Shown: positions 1-8,692, counted from the stretch's first letter. The stretch: 64,000 bases of DNA from Desulfovibrio mangrovi (GCF_026230175.1 NZ_CP104208.1:682001-746000), one strand, 5' to 3'. Made by a program: numbers and translations. The notes: generated by a model not told the origin, from the sequence alone.

Positions 1-224
1 CCCATCTGCTTGCGGGTGGGCATGAACTTGCGGGCGTCCGCACCGCATACGGAAAGAAAGACGGGGATATCAAGGCGACCCGTGTCGATACGGCGGGTTT
101 CCGCCAGAATCTGTGTTTCCAGTTCGGCGAGGCGGGCTTTCACGCGGGCCACGGTCTCTCCGGGAGTCATGACCTTGTCCTGATCGGCGGTGTAGTGCTT
201 GGGGCAACTTGAAAGTCGTATCAT
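1..224 (-). CDS. YcaO-family protein, 5' part only (runs off the window)
   Basis: The first ~74 codons of a minus-strand gene that continues beyond base 1. The N-terminus begins MIRLSSCPKHYTADQDKV, followed by TPGETVARV, an RRIDTGRLDIP segment and VCGADAR..MPTRKQMG. This matches the start of stand-alone YcaO proteins of sulfate reducers and methanogens. YcaO domains bind ATP and activate amide bonds, for example in azoline or thioamide formation; the substrate here is unknown. The ATP-binding residues lie in the missing part. Its ATG follows the stop of the upstream methyltransferase by a single base (TAG-c-ATG), so the two genes are almost certainly co-transcribed and translationally coupled. 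The family call rests on the N-terminal motif alone. Confidence 0.75.
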   Translation of the reverse strand, partial: MIRLSSCPKHYTADQDKVMTPGETVARVKARLAELETQILAETRRIDTGRLDIPVFLSVCGADARKFMPTRKQM

Positions 225-225
225 G

Positions 226-945
226 CTATTTGGCTCGCAATCTGTGGATGGTAAACAGGGCGCGGTCTGCGCTGTCTTCGTTTCCTGCGGTGGTTTTGGC
301 GCCTACGGTCTGTTCCTGCATGCGGAAATCACGCTCTGCAAGCTTGAAGAATTTCTTGGCCTTGCGGCGGTAGTCCTTAGCAAGGATCGCCTCCGCTTCG
401 GGACGCTTTGCGAGGTGGTGGTTGATGAACTTGACCAGCGCACGGTGCAGGGGCTCAAGATACAGAATCTCGGCTCCCACGATGTAGTCGAAGCTGCGAT
501 CCATGCGGGTGGTCTGGATGTCTACCTTGCGGACGGAGACCCGGTCTTCCATGCCGTTCTGCAGTACGTTGATACGTGCAAAGAGCAGTGCGTCTTCGTT
601 GATGTCCGAAATCACCACCTCGGAAAAGCCCTGTGTGGCGGCTATGAGGCCAGTTACGCCGCAGCCTGCGCCTATTTCCAGCAGGGATTTGTCTTTGGAG
701 GGGGCATGGCGCAGAAAGTGGCCCAGCATGAAGGCGGCAGGCCATATCTTGGCCCAGAGTGGCAGAGCGCTCAAAGCGTCTTCCTTGATGGTGGGAACAA
801 GGTTGTCGAGATATTCCTTCATGTTCTGCACCTGCAGAACCTCGATTTGGGCATCTCCCACGGCCAAAGGCTCGAACGCAACCTCAAAGCGTTGACGGGC
901 CATATCAAGTAGTTCGTCCAGCGGTGCATCCAGACGGTATTGCAT
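226..945 (-). CDS. SAM-dependent class I methyltransferase (METTL21/Methyltransf_16-like)
   Basis: A 239-residue protein. Motif I, LEIGAGCG, lies at residues 89-96, an acidic VISDIN strand end at about 116, and a PLWAKIWPA stretch at 62-70 resembles the segment before the SAM fold in METTL21-type protein lysine methyltransferases. The start at 945 is chosen because AAGGA precedes it at good spacing; an upstream ATG at 1020 has none. It is immediately upstream of, and one base from, the YcaO gene, so it may act on the same substrate as the YcaO protein (inference). The substrate cannot be read from the sequence. Proteins of this family are often misannotated as nicotinamide N-methyltransferase. 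Confidence 0.75.
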   Translation of the reverse strand: MQYRLDAPLDELLDMARQRFEVAFEPLAVGDAQIEVLQVQNMKEYLDNLVPTIKEDALSALPLWAKIWPAAFMLGHFLRHAPSKDKSLLEIGAGCGVTGLIAATQGFSEVVISDINEDALLFARINVLQNGMEDRVSVRKVDIQTTRMDRSFDYIVGAEILYLEPLHRALVKFINHHLAKRPEAEAILAKDYRRKAKKFFKLAERDFRMQEQTVGAKTTAGNEDSADRALFTIHRLRAK

Positions 946-1215
946 AGTGTTTCCTTGGCTATGTATAGGGGCCCGCAGCGGCAACCCCACGTCGCCGTTA
1001 GGCGGGCACACAGGGTTCATGCACTATGCGGAACGATTGTGCAAGGCACATGCTGGGAGAAGAAAGGGTAAACGGGTATGGGGTGCCTGGAGGGAGAACA
1101 GAATACTCTGGCAGGAGATGTTGCTGGCAGGGGGCTGACCTTGCTGCCTTTTTCTGATAGATGAAGTCATGGCGCCAGCCGCCGAAATGTAACAGCGAAT
1201 TACGCAGGAGAACTC

Positions 1216-1722
1216 ATGGAAAATCCGTACGTACTGCTCGAGACCACCTTGGGCGATATTCTCATAGAACTGCTGCCGGAAAGTGCGCCCAAGAGCGTAG
1301 CCAACTTCCTGCAGTATGTGGACGCCAAGCATTATGATTACACCATCTTTCACCGCGTTATCCGTGGTTTCATGATTCAGGGCGGAGGGTATGACAACCG
1401 CCTGCAGCGCAGAGAGGCACTGCCTCCTGTGGAGAACGAAGCCAAGGGCGGTCTTTCCAACCTGAAGGGTACCGTGGCTCTGGCCCGTGCCACGGAGAAG
1501 GACTCCGCCAGCGATGAATTTTTCATCAACGCGGAAGACAACCTCGACCTCGACCATATGGACGACACTGATGAGAACTACGGCTACACCGTGTTCGGTC
1601 GTGTTGTGGAAGGTATGGATGTCGTGAAGAAGATCAACTGGAAGGTTACCAAGCCCCGTAACGACTTTGACGACCTGCCGGTGGATGACATCGAGATCAT
1701 TTCCGCACGTCGGTTCGAATAG
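1216..1722 (+). CDS. ppiB: Peptidyl-prolyl cis-trans isomerase, cyclophilin type
   Basis: A 168-residue single-domain cyclophilin that catalyses cis-trans isomerisation of prolyl bonds. The catalytic segment FHRVIRGFMIQGG (about residues 44-56) carries the conserved Arg, Phe, Met and Gln, and the F-I-N-DNLDLDH region corresponds to the second half of the active site. There is no signal peptide, so it is probably cytoplasmic like E. coli PpiB. AGGAG sits six bases before the ATG. It is a single gene: the methyltransferase upstream is divergent, and a hairpin terminator lies 28 bases after the stop. Confidence 0.93.
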   Translation: MENPYVLLETTLGDILIELLPESAPKSVANFLQYVDAKHYDYTIFHRVIRGFMIQGGGYDNRLQRREALPPVENEAKGGLSNLKGTVALARATEKDSASDEFFINAEDNLDLDHMDDTDENYGYTVFGRVVEGMDVVKKINWKVTKPRNDFDDLPVDDIEIISARRFE

Positions 1723-1750
1723 AATCAAGAAGAATAAGTGATGTATTCAA

Positions 1751-1775
1751 GGCGGTCTTCGGGCCGCCTTTTTTT
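1751..1775 (+). terminator. Rho-independent terminator after ppiB
   Basis: A GGCGG/CCGCC stem with a UUCG-containing loop is followed by seven T residues. It is 28 bases after the ppiB stop. Confidence 0.85.
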
Positions 1776-1840
1776 GTGCGTTGAGTGAGGCACCACCGCA
1801 GTTCGGGATAACGACGGGGGGCTGCAGCGTTCAGGCTAAA

Positions 1841-1874
1841 ACGCAAAAGAAGAGGGCCGGTCATGGACCGGCCC
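1841..1874 (-). terminator. Terminator of the Gly/Cys tRNA cluster
   Basis: A perfect 9-bp inverted repeat (GGGCCGGTC / GACCGGCCC, 1854-1874) with a 3-base loop. On the minus strand it is followed by TCTTCTTTTG. It starts eight bases beyond the 3' end of the last tRNA, so it would end the tRNA operon transcript. Confidence 0.8.
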
Positions 1875-1881
1875 TGAAATC

Positions 1882-1956
<75 letters not shown>

Positions 1957-1993
1957 TAAGGAATATATGTTTGCCTTTCGGCTGTCCGACGAG

Positions 1994-2068
<75 letters not shown>

Positions 2069-2135
2069 GCTCTATTAAGGTGCTCCAACCCCGTTCGGGG
2101 TAAAAGCTGGCGGGGTTACCGCCAGCCTTGATGTC

Positions 2136-2210
<75 letters not shown>

Positions 2211-2214
2211 GTTA

Positions 2215-2289
<75 letters not shown>

Positions 2290-2568
2290 TCATATTCGGC
2301 GATGTTTTGAACACAGTCCTTGCAGGCGCTGTATCCGTTTGGAATCAAGAGTGATTCCCTCTCGCCGGAGAGCCTTTTGCCTGAACCCGATTTGGATTGC
2401 AAGCTTTTTTTTCACTTTTTTTTCTCCGCCGATTTTCCTGCTCTGAAGAAGCGGTACTCGTCGTTGGGGAAGCAGGTAATTGCCATAGCTGGCGCAACTT
2501 GTCAATCGTTTGGGCCAGCTATTTCAGAAGTACCCGCAAGAGGTTCGGACCTTCTCATCTTATATGAT
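2290..2568. other. Intergenic region upstream of the tRNA cluster
   Basis: No convincing gene. On the minus strand, reading toward tRNA-Cys, it holds two long A tracts (complement of about 2405-2425) directly before TTGCAA, which would suit an UP element of a strong stable-RNA promoter, although no good -10 follows at the right spacing. Further out, TTGACA (2500-2505) and CAATTA (2477-2482) are spaced by 17 bases. The promoter that is used cannot be decided by eye. Confidence 0.4.
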
Positions 2569-2622
2569 GCAAAGGGGATGACACGTCGTTGCGAGGAGGG
2601 GGGGGCGTGTCATCCCCTTTGC
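2569..2622. repeat. Perfect 17-bp inverted repeat after the outer-membrane protein gene
   Basis: The left arm (2569-2585) and right arm (2606-2622) are exact reverse complements, separated by a 20-base loop that contains a run of nine G. It lies 27 bases beyond the stop of the minus-strand porin-like gene. Neither strand has a T run after it, so it is not a typical intrinsic terminator. It could be a factor-dependent 3' end or an RNA-stabilising structure. Confidence 0.6.
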
Positions 2623-2648
2623 CAGGGGCTGATGCATGCAGTGGACAG

Positions 2649-3521
2649 TTAGAACGAGTAGCTTACGCCCAGCGAAAATCCGGGAGCACCGTCAATGTCC
2701 AGTTTCTTGCGTTCATCGCCGTCGGAATCATAGACCTTCATGGTACGGGCGAAATGGTAATCCATTCCGCCGGAAAACGAGAGCTCGGGGGTTACGTCGT
2801 ATTCGGCCCGCACTCCACCTTTCCAGCCGGAGAATTCAACAAATCCTTCGCGCTCAACCTTGCTGTCATCCGCAAGGCGATAGATGTCTCCTGTCCTGGT
2901 GACGTCGCCGACAAGACGGAACTCTTTGCTGAACGCGTAGCCGGCTTCCACGCCCTCCAGTCCGAGCGAGCCGAATGCCCCGAGGCCGTTTGTTCCTCTG
3001 CCGTCGTAGTCGATGGAAAGGACAGGGAAGAGGGCATTTTCGATCGAGTGGAAGGCGATGCCCGCACCAGCGGATATGCTGATGGTGTCAGTTATGGCAT
3101 AGGTGAGTCCCCCTGTTGCCATGGCACCAAAGGAGTCGTTCATGTCCGATTCAAAGGCGCTGGAGATTCCGCCATGCACGAACCAGCCCCATGTATCGTT
3201 GATCCGGTCCGAATAGCCGCTCGAGAGGGCGAGCGTGTGCATTGTTTCCCACGGATCGTCTCCGTTCGTCCCCAGAGGCAGGCGAGAGGCTTTGCTCCAG
3301 TCGTATTTGTCCTGCGTGTAGCTGAAGTCCAGATAGGGAATGCTGAACCCGGTCGTGAATCCGGTAATTCCGAAAGAGCCCTCATTCGATTCCACATCGG
3401 CTTCGCCGATGTAGTGGCCTTCTGCGAATACAGAGTAGGGAGTGTCCTCGCCTGCAGCATAAGCCGGGGTGTACAGCGCGAGAACCATCAGAATGGAAAG
3501 TAGTCGTTTGGAAAAGAGCAT
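2649..3521 (-). CDS. Outer-membrane beta-barrel protein, unrecognised family
   Basis: A 290-residue exported protein. Residues 1-22 form a signal peptide ending AYA before AGEDT. The rest alternates short polar and hydrophobic strands with frequent Gly and aromatic residues, and the last residue is Phe in GVSYSF, the usual BAM recognition end of outer-membrane barrels. GAGG lies ahead of the ATG. It is divergent from a two-component system about 300 bases away, which may control it (inference). The upstream leader can fold into a long hairpin. Its pore, adhesin or enzyme role cannot be told. Confidence 0.7.
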   Translation of the reverse strand: MLFSKRLLSILMVLALYTPAYAAGEDTPYSVFAEGHYIGEADVESNEGSFGITGFTTGFSIPYLDFSYTQDKYDWSKASRLPLGTNGDDPWETMHTLALSSGYSDRINDTWGWFVHGGISSAFESDMNDSFGAMATGGLTYAITDTISISAGAGIAFHSIENALFPVLSIDYDGRGTNGLGAFGSLGLEGVEAGYAFSKEFRLVGDVTRTGDIYRLADDSKVEREGFVEFSGWKGGVRAEYDVTPELSFSGGMDYHFARTMKVYDSDGDERKKLDIDGAPGFSLGVSYSF

Positions 3522-3549
3522 GTGAACCTCGTTGGTGTTTATTTATGGC

Positions 3550-3622
3550 GGTGTAGCCGGCGGGGGGCATTGCATCCGGTTTTGAATGGGGGAGAAGGGA
3601 TGCAGGTGATACCGGCTACACC
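3550..3622 (-). promoter_or_regulatory. Long hairpin in the leader of the outer-membrane protein gene
   Basis: An 11-bp perfect inverted repeat (GGTGTAGCCGG at 3550-3560 and its complement at 3612-3622) encloses a smaller GCATCC/GGATGC pair. On the minus strand it lies 28 bases upstream of the start codon. No T run follows. It may be a 5'-UTR element that controls translation or stability of the porin-like mRNA. Confidence 0.45.
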
Positions 3623-3776
3623 GGGCAGACTTGCGAACCATATTGTCTATTCTGATAAAAAGTATGAGTGATGAGGTCAAAAACTGATAAATATCGTTAG
3701 AAATCGTAAAAATGTGTAAAAAAGAACTGAAGAAATAAACTCCCTTTTACTTGTGACCATTCATGTAGTAGGAGGT

Positions 3777-3809
3777 TTGACTATTGTAAGTCTTGCAGTG
3801 TTACTGCAA
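3777..3809 (+). promoter_or_regulatory. Putative promoter and palindrome of the two-component operon
   Basis: TTGACT (3777-3782) and TGTTAC (3799-3804) are spaced by 16 bases just ahead of the response-regulator gene. A palindrome TTGCAG-N5-CTGCAA (3793-3809) overlaps the -10 element, as expected for an operator, perhaps for autoregulation. Confidence 0.4.
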
Positions 3810-3823
3810 AAAAGGGGGCAGTA

Positions 3824-4516
3824 ATGGAACCGCGGTATAAGGTTTTACTGTTTGATGACGATGTTAAGCTGCAGTCTTTGTTGACGGAATATCTGCAAGG
3901 GGCAGGCTTTGAGGTTCAGTGCAGGCAGAACGGCCTTGATGCCGTTGCCGCTCTTCGTTCTGTTCAGCCGTCCATAGTCATTCTGGATATCATGATGCCG
4001 GGCAAGGATGGCCTTGCCGTACTGCGCACCATTCGCGCCGAGTCACAGGTGCCCGTTATCATGCTTACTGCGCGTGGTGATGATGCCGACCGCATTGTCG
4101 GATTGGAACTGGGGGCGGATGATTATCTGGCCAAGCCCTTCAATCCCCGGGAGCTGCTGGCACGCATGCGCGCCGTGTTGCGGCGAGTGGATCTGGCCGT
4201 TCCCTGTGTCTCGACCAGTACGGTGGAATGCGCAGGCCTTGTGCTGAACACCGGTCGACAGGAACTTGTCATTGGTGAGACGGTTGCCGCTCTTTCTCCC
4301 ACGGAGACCAAGCTTATGGCGGAGCTTATGCGCCAGCCCAATACCGAGTATTCCCGCGATGATCTCATGACCCGAGTGTGGGGCAGGGAGTTCAACGCCT
4401 ATGACCGTTGTATAGACGTTCATATCTCCAAACTGCGTTCCGTGCTGAAGTCGCATCCCGAGCATTCCGAGCGGATTCGTACAGTATGGGGCAAGGGCTA
4501 CATGTTTTTGGCATAA
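3824..4516 (+). CDS. OmpR-family response regulator
   Basis: A 230-residue DNA-binding response regulator. The receiver domain (about 1-120) has the acidic trio D11-D13, phospho-acceptor D55 in LDIMMPG, T82 and K104 in the LAKPF motif. The C-terminal winged helix (about 135-230) ends RTVWGKGYMF, typical of the OmpR/PhoB class. A GGGGG ribosome site precedes the ATG. The stop is two bases before the kinase start, so the two are co-translated partners. The kinase resembles the CpxA/RstB group, which suggests envelope sensing; the divergent outer-membrane protein is a plausible target. Confidence 0.92.
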   Translation: MEPRYKVLLFDDDVKLQSLLTEYLQGAGFEVQCRQNGLDAVAALRSVQPSIVILDIMMPGKDGLAVLRTIRAESQVPVIMLTARGDDADRIVGLELGADDYLAKPFNPRELLARMRAVLRRVDLAVPCVSTSTVECAGLVLNTGRQELVIGETVAALSPTETKLMAELMRQPNTEYSRDDLMTRVWGREFNAYDRCIDVHISKLRSVLKSHPEHSERIRTVWGKGYMFLA

Positions 4517-4518
4517 GA

Positions 4519-5931
4519 ATGCGGATCAATAGTCTTTATACCAAGATTCTGCTGAGTTTCTTCACTGCGCTTGCGGTGGTTCTGGTATTCATTATCGTGC
4601 TGTTCATTGTCTTTGTGGAAGACAAGTTCGATGAGCATGTGGAGAATGAATTGCTTGCGGCTTTCCGGCTTACAAGCATGAGCATCAACTTGATAGCGAG
4701 CGATGACAGCTTGAGTGATGCCGATGCTCATGCCGATCTGCAGCGCTTTATTGATGATCTTGATGTCGCCTTTACAGGCATGGTCTGGCTTGAGAAGCCG
4801 GATGGCAGCCTGTTCATATCCTCCCGTCCTCAACCTGTCCCGAAATTTACCCTTGGTGAGACAAAGACCAAGGATAAGCTGCTGTATGCGCATGTCGACG
4901 ATGTGCCCGGCGTCAATTTCTACTTTGCGTATCCCGTACGTTTTTTTGGCTACAACGGGACATTGGGCATGCTCTGCCGTGACGATATCTATAATAAGGA
5001 CGCTGCTCCGGTTTTTCTGATGATCGTTGAAGTGGTGGGGGTAATAACCCTTCTTCTGGCTTTTCCCGTGGTTCGTCGCATAACCGTTCCCCTGCGTAAG
5101 CTGGAGGAGGGAGCGTTGCGCTGCGCCTCTGGCGACCTTTCATACCGCGTGGATATCAAACGGGGCGATGAGGTTGGCAGGGTAGCCCGTGCCTTCAATG
5201 TCATGGCGGACAGTGTGGAAAAGATGCTGCGTATGAAGCAGGAGCTTATGGCTAATGTTTCGCACGAAATGCGCAGTCCGCTGGCACGGATGCGCGTTGC
5301 GCTTGAGCTTGCCGAACTGCGCATGGGCGAGGGGCGGAATGATGAGGCAAGGCGTCATCTTCTGGCTATCAGCGATGAAGTGGAGGATCTTGATTCCGCT
5401 ATCGGCGGTGTTATCGAGTTGAGCCGTTTTGACGCCGGTGCCGGCCAGAAGGTCTTTTCCAGATGCGACCTCGCAGAGATGATGCGCGGCATGCTGCAAC
5501 GCTATGTTCCCGCAATCGAGATGAAGCAATTGGAGCTGGAGTGTGATTTGCCGGAGCAGATGGAGCTTGAGTGCCAGAAGGAGGCACTGAATGCTGTCAT
5601 CAAGAACCTGCTGGAAAATGCCGTGAAGTTTACCGAGCAGAGCGGTTTCATACGGCTTGAGCTTTTTGAGGGATGGGGCGATGTGGTGTTCTCTGTGGCG
5701 AACAGCTACAGGCGCTTGTCGGAGAAGGAGCTGGGTATCATTTTTCAACCCTTCTCTCGTGCCGTGGGCGAAGATGTTCAAGGCACCGGACTAGGGTTGG
5801 CTCTTGTGGAACGGATTGTCACTGAACATGGGGGCAAGGTTGTGGCGCAGAACATTCGTGACGGCGTTCGGTTTGTTGTCCGTCTGCCCCGGGAGAGATG
5901 TAAGCATGAAGGGAGCTGTTGCACGGGCTAG
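4519..5931 (+). CDS. Membrane sensor histidine kinase, CpxA/RstB-like
   Basis: 470 residues. TM1 is at about 10-33, a periplasmic sensor region at 34-163, TM2 at 164-185 and a HAMP linker at 186-238. The dimerisation domain has H249 in the motif NVSHEMRSPLARMRV, very close to the CpxA H-box. The ATPase domain has the N box LLENAVKF and the G box GTGLGLALV. The start at 4519 is preferred because it follows the regulator stop by two bases; an upstream in-frame ATG at 4408 lies inside the regulator gene. The signal sensed is unknown. Confidence 0.9.
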   Translation: MRINSLYTKILLSFFTALAVVLVFIIVLFIVFVEDKFDEHVENELLAAFRLTSMSINLIASDDSLSDADAHADLQRFIDDLDVAFTGMVWLEKPDGSLFISSRPQPVPKFTLGETKTKDKLLYAHVDDVPGVNFYFAYPVRFFGYNGTLGMLCRDDIYNKDAAPVFLMIVEVVGVITLLLAFPVVRRITVPLRKLEEGALRCASGDLSYRVDIKRGDEVGRVARAFNVMADSVEKMLRMKQELMANVSHEMRSPLARMRVALELAELRMGEGRNDEARRHLLAISDEVEDLDSAIGGVIELSRFDAGAGQKVFSRCDLAEMMRGMLQRYVPAIEMKQLELECDLPEQMELECQKEALNAVIKNLLENAVKFTEQSGFIRLELFEGWGDVVFSVANSYRRLSEKELGIIFQPFSRAVGEDVQGTGLGLALVERIVTEHGGKVVAQNIRDGVRFVVRLPRERCKHEGSCCTG

Positions 5932-5994
5932 TGTGCCGATTGGAGTGCGCCCTTTGATGTGTTGTGCTTTTCTGCTGATGCAGCAAAAGAAAAA

Positions 5995-6023
5995 CCCCCG
6001 ATAGAGGAATCGGGGGCTTTTTT
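5995..6023. terminator. Bidirectional terminator between the kinase gene and tRNA-Gly
   Basis: An 8-bp stem CCCCCGAT/ATCGGGGG with a 6-base loop. It is followed by a run of seven T on the plus strand, and by TTTTTCTTTT on the minus strand. It can end both the kinase transcript and the convergent tRNA-Gly transcript. Confidence 0.85.
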
Positions 6024-6076
6024 GTATGTGTGCCATACACAGAGTCGTAAGGCCATGTATGGCTTAGTCGCATAAG

Positions 6077-6151
<75 letters not shown>

Positions 6152-6186
6152 TCGTTGTGGCCGGACTTGCCGTCCGACGAGGAGGG

Positions 6187-6215
6187 GTTATAGGCAAAGA
6201 GGGGCAGGTCGTCAA
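6187..6215 (-). promoter_or_regulatory. Sigma-70-type promoter of the solitary tRNA-Gly
   Basis: On the minus strand TTGACG (6210-6215) and TATAAC (6187-6192) have an ideal 17-base spacer. Transcription would start near 6180, about 30 bases before the mature tRNA. Confidence 0.78.
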
Positions 6216-6595
6216 GAACATTTTGAGATTTTTTTGCTACGATAAAAACATTCATTGCTTTAATGTGTTATGCGTGTTTTGAGAATGAGTTTTATATGGC
6301 GATATCCAGGAAGAGACGGTATAACTAGCTGTAGATGCAGGAATCAGTCTGTACTTATATGCCTGAATGCTTATTCTAAGCATGATGCATAGGGCGGGAT
6401 AGTCGCAATGTGTATACTCTTTTGTCTATCTTGTCGGTATGTTGGGGTTTTTGAGTCGAAATCAAGTAGTGCTTTACTTTTGTCCCAGCATTGGTATATG
6501 CCTGTGTGCTCAGTTATAAAAGGGCTGGCGACGTGGTTCTACCCAATTCTTTTTTTGCAGTTCACTGAGCCGTGAACCATGCCGAGGAGGATAGT
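6216..6595. other. AT-rich intergenic region upstream of dksA
   Basis: No gene is seen. It contains a palindrome ATGCTTA-TTC-TAAGCAT (6366-6382) that could be a regulator site. It also holds the likely dksA promoter: TTTACT (6473-6478) and TATATG (6495-6500), 16-base spacer. The transcript from it would have a leader of about 90 bases. Confidence 0.4.
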
Positions 6596-6958
6596 ATGGA
6601 ACAGAAAGACCTGGATTATTTCCGTGAGCTCCTGCAAGACATGCTGGAAGAAGCCCAGCAGAAAGGGGATGCCACTCTCGATGAGCTGACCGACAGCAAC
6701 GAAATGTTTGCTGATCCTGCTGATAGGGCTACTGCTGAATCCGATCGCGCGTTTACCCTGCGTATCCGTGACCGCGAGCGCAAGTTGATCAAGAAGATCC
6801 GTTCCGCCATCGGTCGTATGGAAGACGGAACCTTCGGCGTTTGCGACGAGTGTGGGGACGACATCGGTGTGCCGCGCCTCAAGGCCCGTCCTGTGACCAA
6901 GTTGTGTATCAACTGTAAGAGCAAGCAGGAAGAAGACGAACGCGAACGGGCTGACTAG
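6596..6958 (+). CDS. dksA: RNA polymerase-binding transcription factor DksA
   Basis: 120 residues, slightly shorter than E. coli DksA. A coiled-coil pair spans about 5-70, with the tip D40-x-x-D43-x-A45, the same spacing as the D-x-x-D-x-A residues that E. coli DksA inserts into the RNA polymerase secondary channel. The C-terminal zinc finger has four cysteines, C83, C86, C104 and C107. Start at 6596 with GAGGAGG seven bases before; an earlier in-frame ATG at 6572 lacks a site. Its role is to tune rRNA/tRNA and amino-acid promoters with ppGpp. The next gene starts 19 bases later and may be co-transcribed. Confidence 0.93.
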   Translation: MEQKDLDYFRELLQDMLEEAQQKGDATLDELTDSNEMFADPADRATAESDRAFTLRIRDRERKLIKKIRSAIGRMEDGTFGVCDECGDDIGVPRLKARPVTKLCINCKSKQEEDERERAD

Positions 6959-6977
6959 CCTGCAGGCTTGAGTCTCC

Positions 6978-8546
6978 ATGGATGCACACGTATTCCGACG
7001 CCTTGCCGCAGAATTGGCAATGGTGTTGACCGGGGCCAGAATAGAGCGCTTTTTCGCTCCGGCTCCGGATATAACGACATTAGTTCTTTATGCCGCCGGC
7101 CTGAAGCAGAACCTTTTGCTTCGGGCCGGTCGTCGTTTTCCCCTTCTTCTGCTTTCTGCGGAACGTCCTGAAAATCCGGATGCACCTCCGGCTCATGTCA
7201 TGTGGCTACGCAAACATGCCGGTGGGCGGCGTGTGGGAACACCCGTTGTCGACTGGGTGAACCGTCGCATGGCCTTGCCTCTTTCCGGCACCCCTTTGCG
7301 CTGGCTCGTGCTGAGCCTGCGTGATGGCGTGACTGTAACGGATTCTCTGGAGGAGGGCTTTGGCGATGTGCCGGAATGGCCGGAACATGCGGATTTTGCT
7401 TCCATCCTTGAGCAGCGCGATGTCTGGGCAGCCTATCCGCAATATACACCTTTGCTTCGCGAGACACTTGCCCACCTGCTTACGGAAGACCCCATGGACG
7501 CCCGTGCGTTGCTTGCCGATCTTGAATACGGCCCCGGCGACTGTACCGGAGAAGTCTTTGTGTACAGCCGGGAGAGTGTGCCGGAGTTGGTTAGCGTGTG
7601 GCCTCTGCCCTCAGCCCAGCGAAAGGGACTGGAGGAGGTTGTTGCATCCTCGGCTTTGGAGGCAATGAATCTTCTTGGCGTGCAGTCTCTCTTCGGGGGG
7701 ATGGTGCGTCAGAAGGCTGCTCAGGAAAAGGCGCCGGTCAATGCGGCTGTAAAGCGTCTTCGCAAGACGTTGAAGAAGCTTGATGCCGAAGAGCGGCGTT
7801 TGTCAGGCATGATCGCCGGACAAGCAGATGCCTTGGCCATTCAGGCCGAACTCTGGCGGTTGGGCGTGGACAGCAAGGCTGCCTCGGTGAACGTGTGCGG
7901 AGTTGACGGGACGGAACGGAGTATCGCCCTTGATCCTTTGCTGACGTTGCGGGAGAATATGGAGCGTATGTTCCATCAGGCCATGCGGGGTAAACGTGGC
8001 ATCGGCATTCTTAACGAGCGCAGGGAGAAGCTGCGCCAGCAGATTGAAGAGTTTGAGCGGGGAGAGGGGGATCCTTCCTCCGTGTTGCCTGCCAAGGGAA
8101 GAACGACAGGGAAGAAAGGGCGCCCAGTGCCTGCGCCCCACCCGGACAGCAAGTTGTATCAGCGGTTCCGCAGCTCTGATGGGTTCCTCATGCTGCGTGG
8201 TCGAAATGCCAAGGGCAATCATGAGATACTGAACAAGGCCATGCCCCATGACCTGTGGTTTCATGCGGAAGATGGCCCCAGTGCCCATCTGGTACTGCGT
8301 CTTGAGTTTCCGGGACAGGAAGTTCCGGAGCGAAGCCTTGTGGAAGCTGCCCAGCTGGTCGGCGTGAAGAGCTGGCAGCGTGATGCCGGTCAGGCGCGGG
8401 TCATGTGTGCCATAGTCCGCCATGTTCGCAAGGTTAAAGGGGCTGCCGTTGGAGCCGTGCATGTGGGCAGGATGGAACGTTCTCTGCTGGTTGATCTTGT
8501 CGATGGTCTGGAAGATGGTCTGGCTCTGGATGCTGGGAAATCATGA
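6978..8546 (+). CDS. RqcH/NFACT-family protein (Rqc2 homologue), divergent
   Basis: 522 residues. NFACT-N domain about 1-200, including the PPAHVMWLRKH segment at 70-80; coiled-coil arms about 245-345; NFACT-R (DUF814) domain about 390-510 with FRSSDGFLMLRGRNAKGNHE. RqcH recruits tRNA-Ala to stalled 50S subunits and adds C-terminal alanine tails. Ungapped alignment from memory with Bacillus RqcH puts N95-R96 where the essential Asp-Arg pair (97-98) lies, so the Asp is replaced. Either the motif has drifted or this version does not tail. It follows dksA by 19 bases. Confidence 0.85.
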   Translation: MDAHVFRRLAAELAMVLTGARIERFFAPAPDITTLVLYAAGLKQNLLLRAGRRFPLLLLSAERPENPDAPPAHVMWLRKHAGGRRVGTPVVDWVNRRMALPLSGTPLRWLVLSLRDGVTVTDSLEEGFGDVPEWPEHADFASILEQRDVWAAYPQYTPLLRETLAHLLTEDPMDARALLADLEYGPGDCTGEVFVYSRESVPELVSVWPLPSAQRKGLEEVVASSALEAMNLLGVQSLFGGMVRQKAAQEKAPVNAAVKRLRKTLKKLDAEERRLSGMIAGQADALAIQAELWRLGVDSKAASVNVCGVDGTERSIALDPLLTLRENMERMFHQAMRGKRGIGILNERREKLRQQIEEFERGEGDPSSVLPAKGRTTGKKGRPVPAPHPDSKLYQRFRSSDGFLMLRGRNAKGNHEILNKAMPHDLWFHAEDGPSAHLVLRLEFPGQEVPERSLVEAAQLVGVKSWQRDAGQARVMCAIVRHVRKVKGAAVGAVHVGRMERSLLVDLVDGLEDGLALDAGKS

Positions 8547-8692
8547 AGGCGTATTGAGCGTGGGCTCAGGTCATAAAGTTGTTGTTGACTGAGGGGAGTG
8601 TGCGTGTATCCTGTATAGTATGGTAATATTGGTATCAGGCTAGCATTCGCGCGCGACAGAATTTCGTGGGCGCGGCGTTACGAGGGGTACAT

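Noticed and set aside
2476-2506. Firm promoter of the tRNA cluster at TTGACA/CAATTA
   Set aside because: Spacing is right but the -10 is poor and it is 190 bases away from the first tRNA; kept only as a remark.
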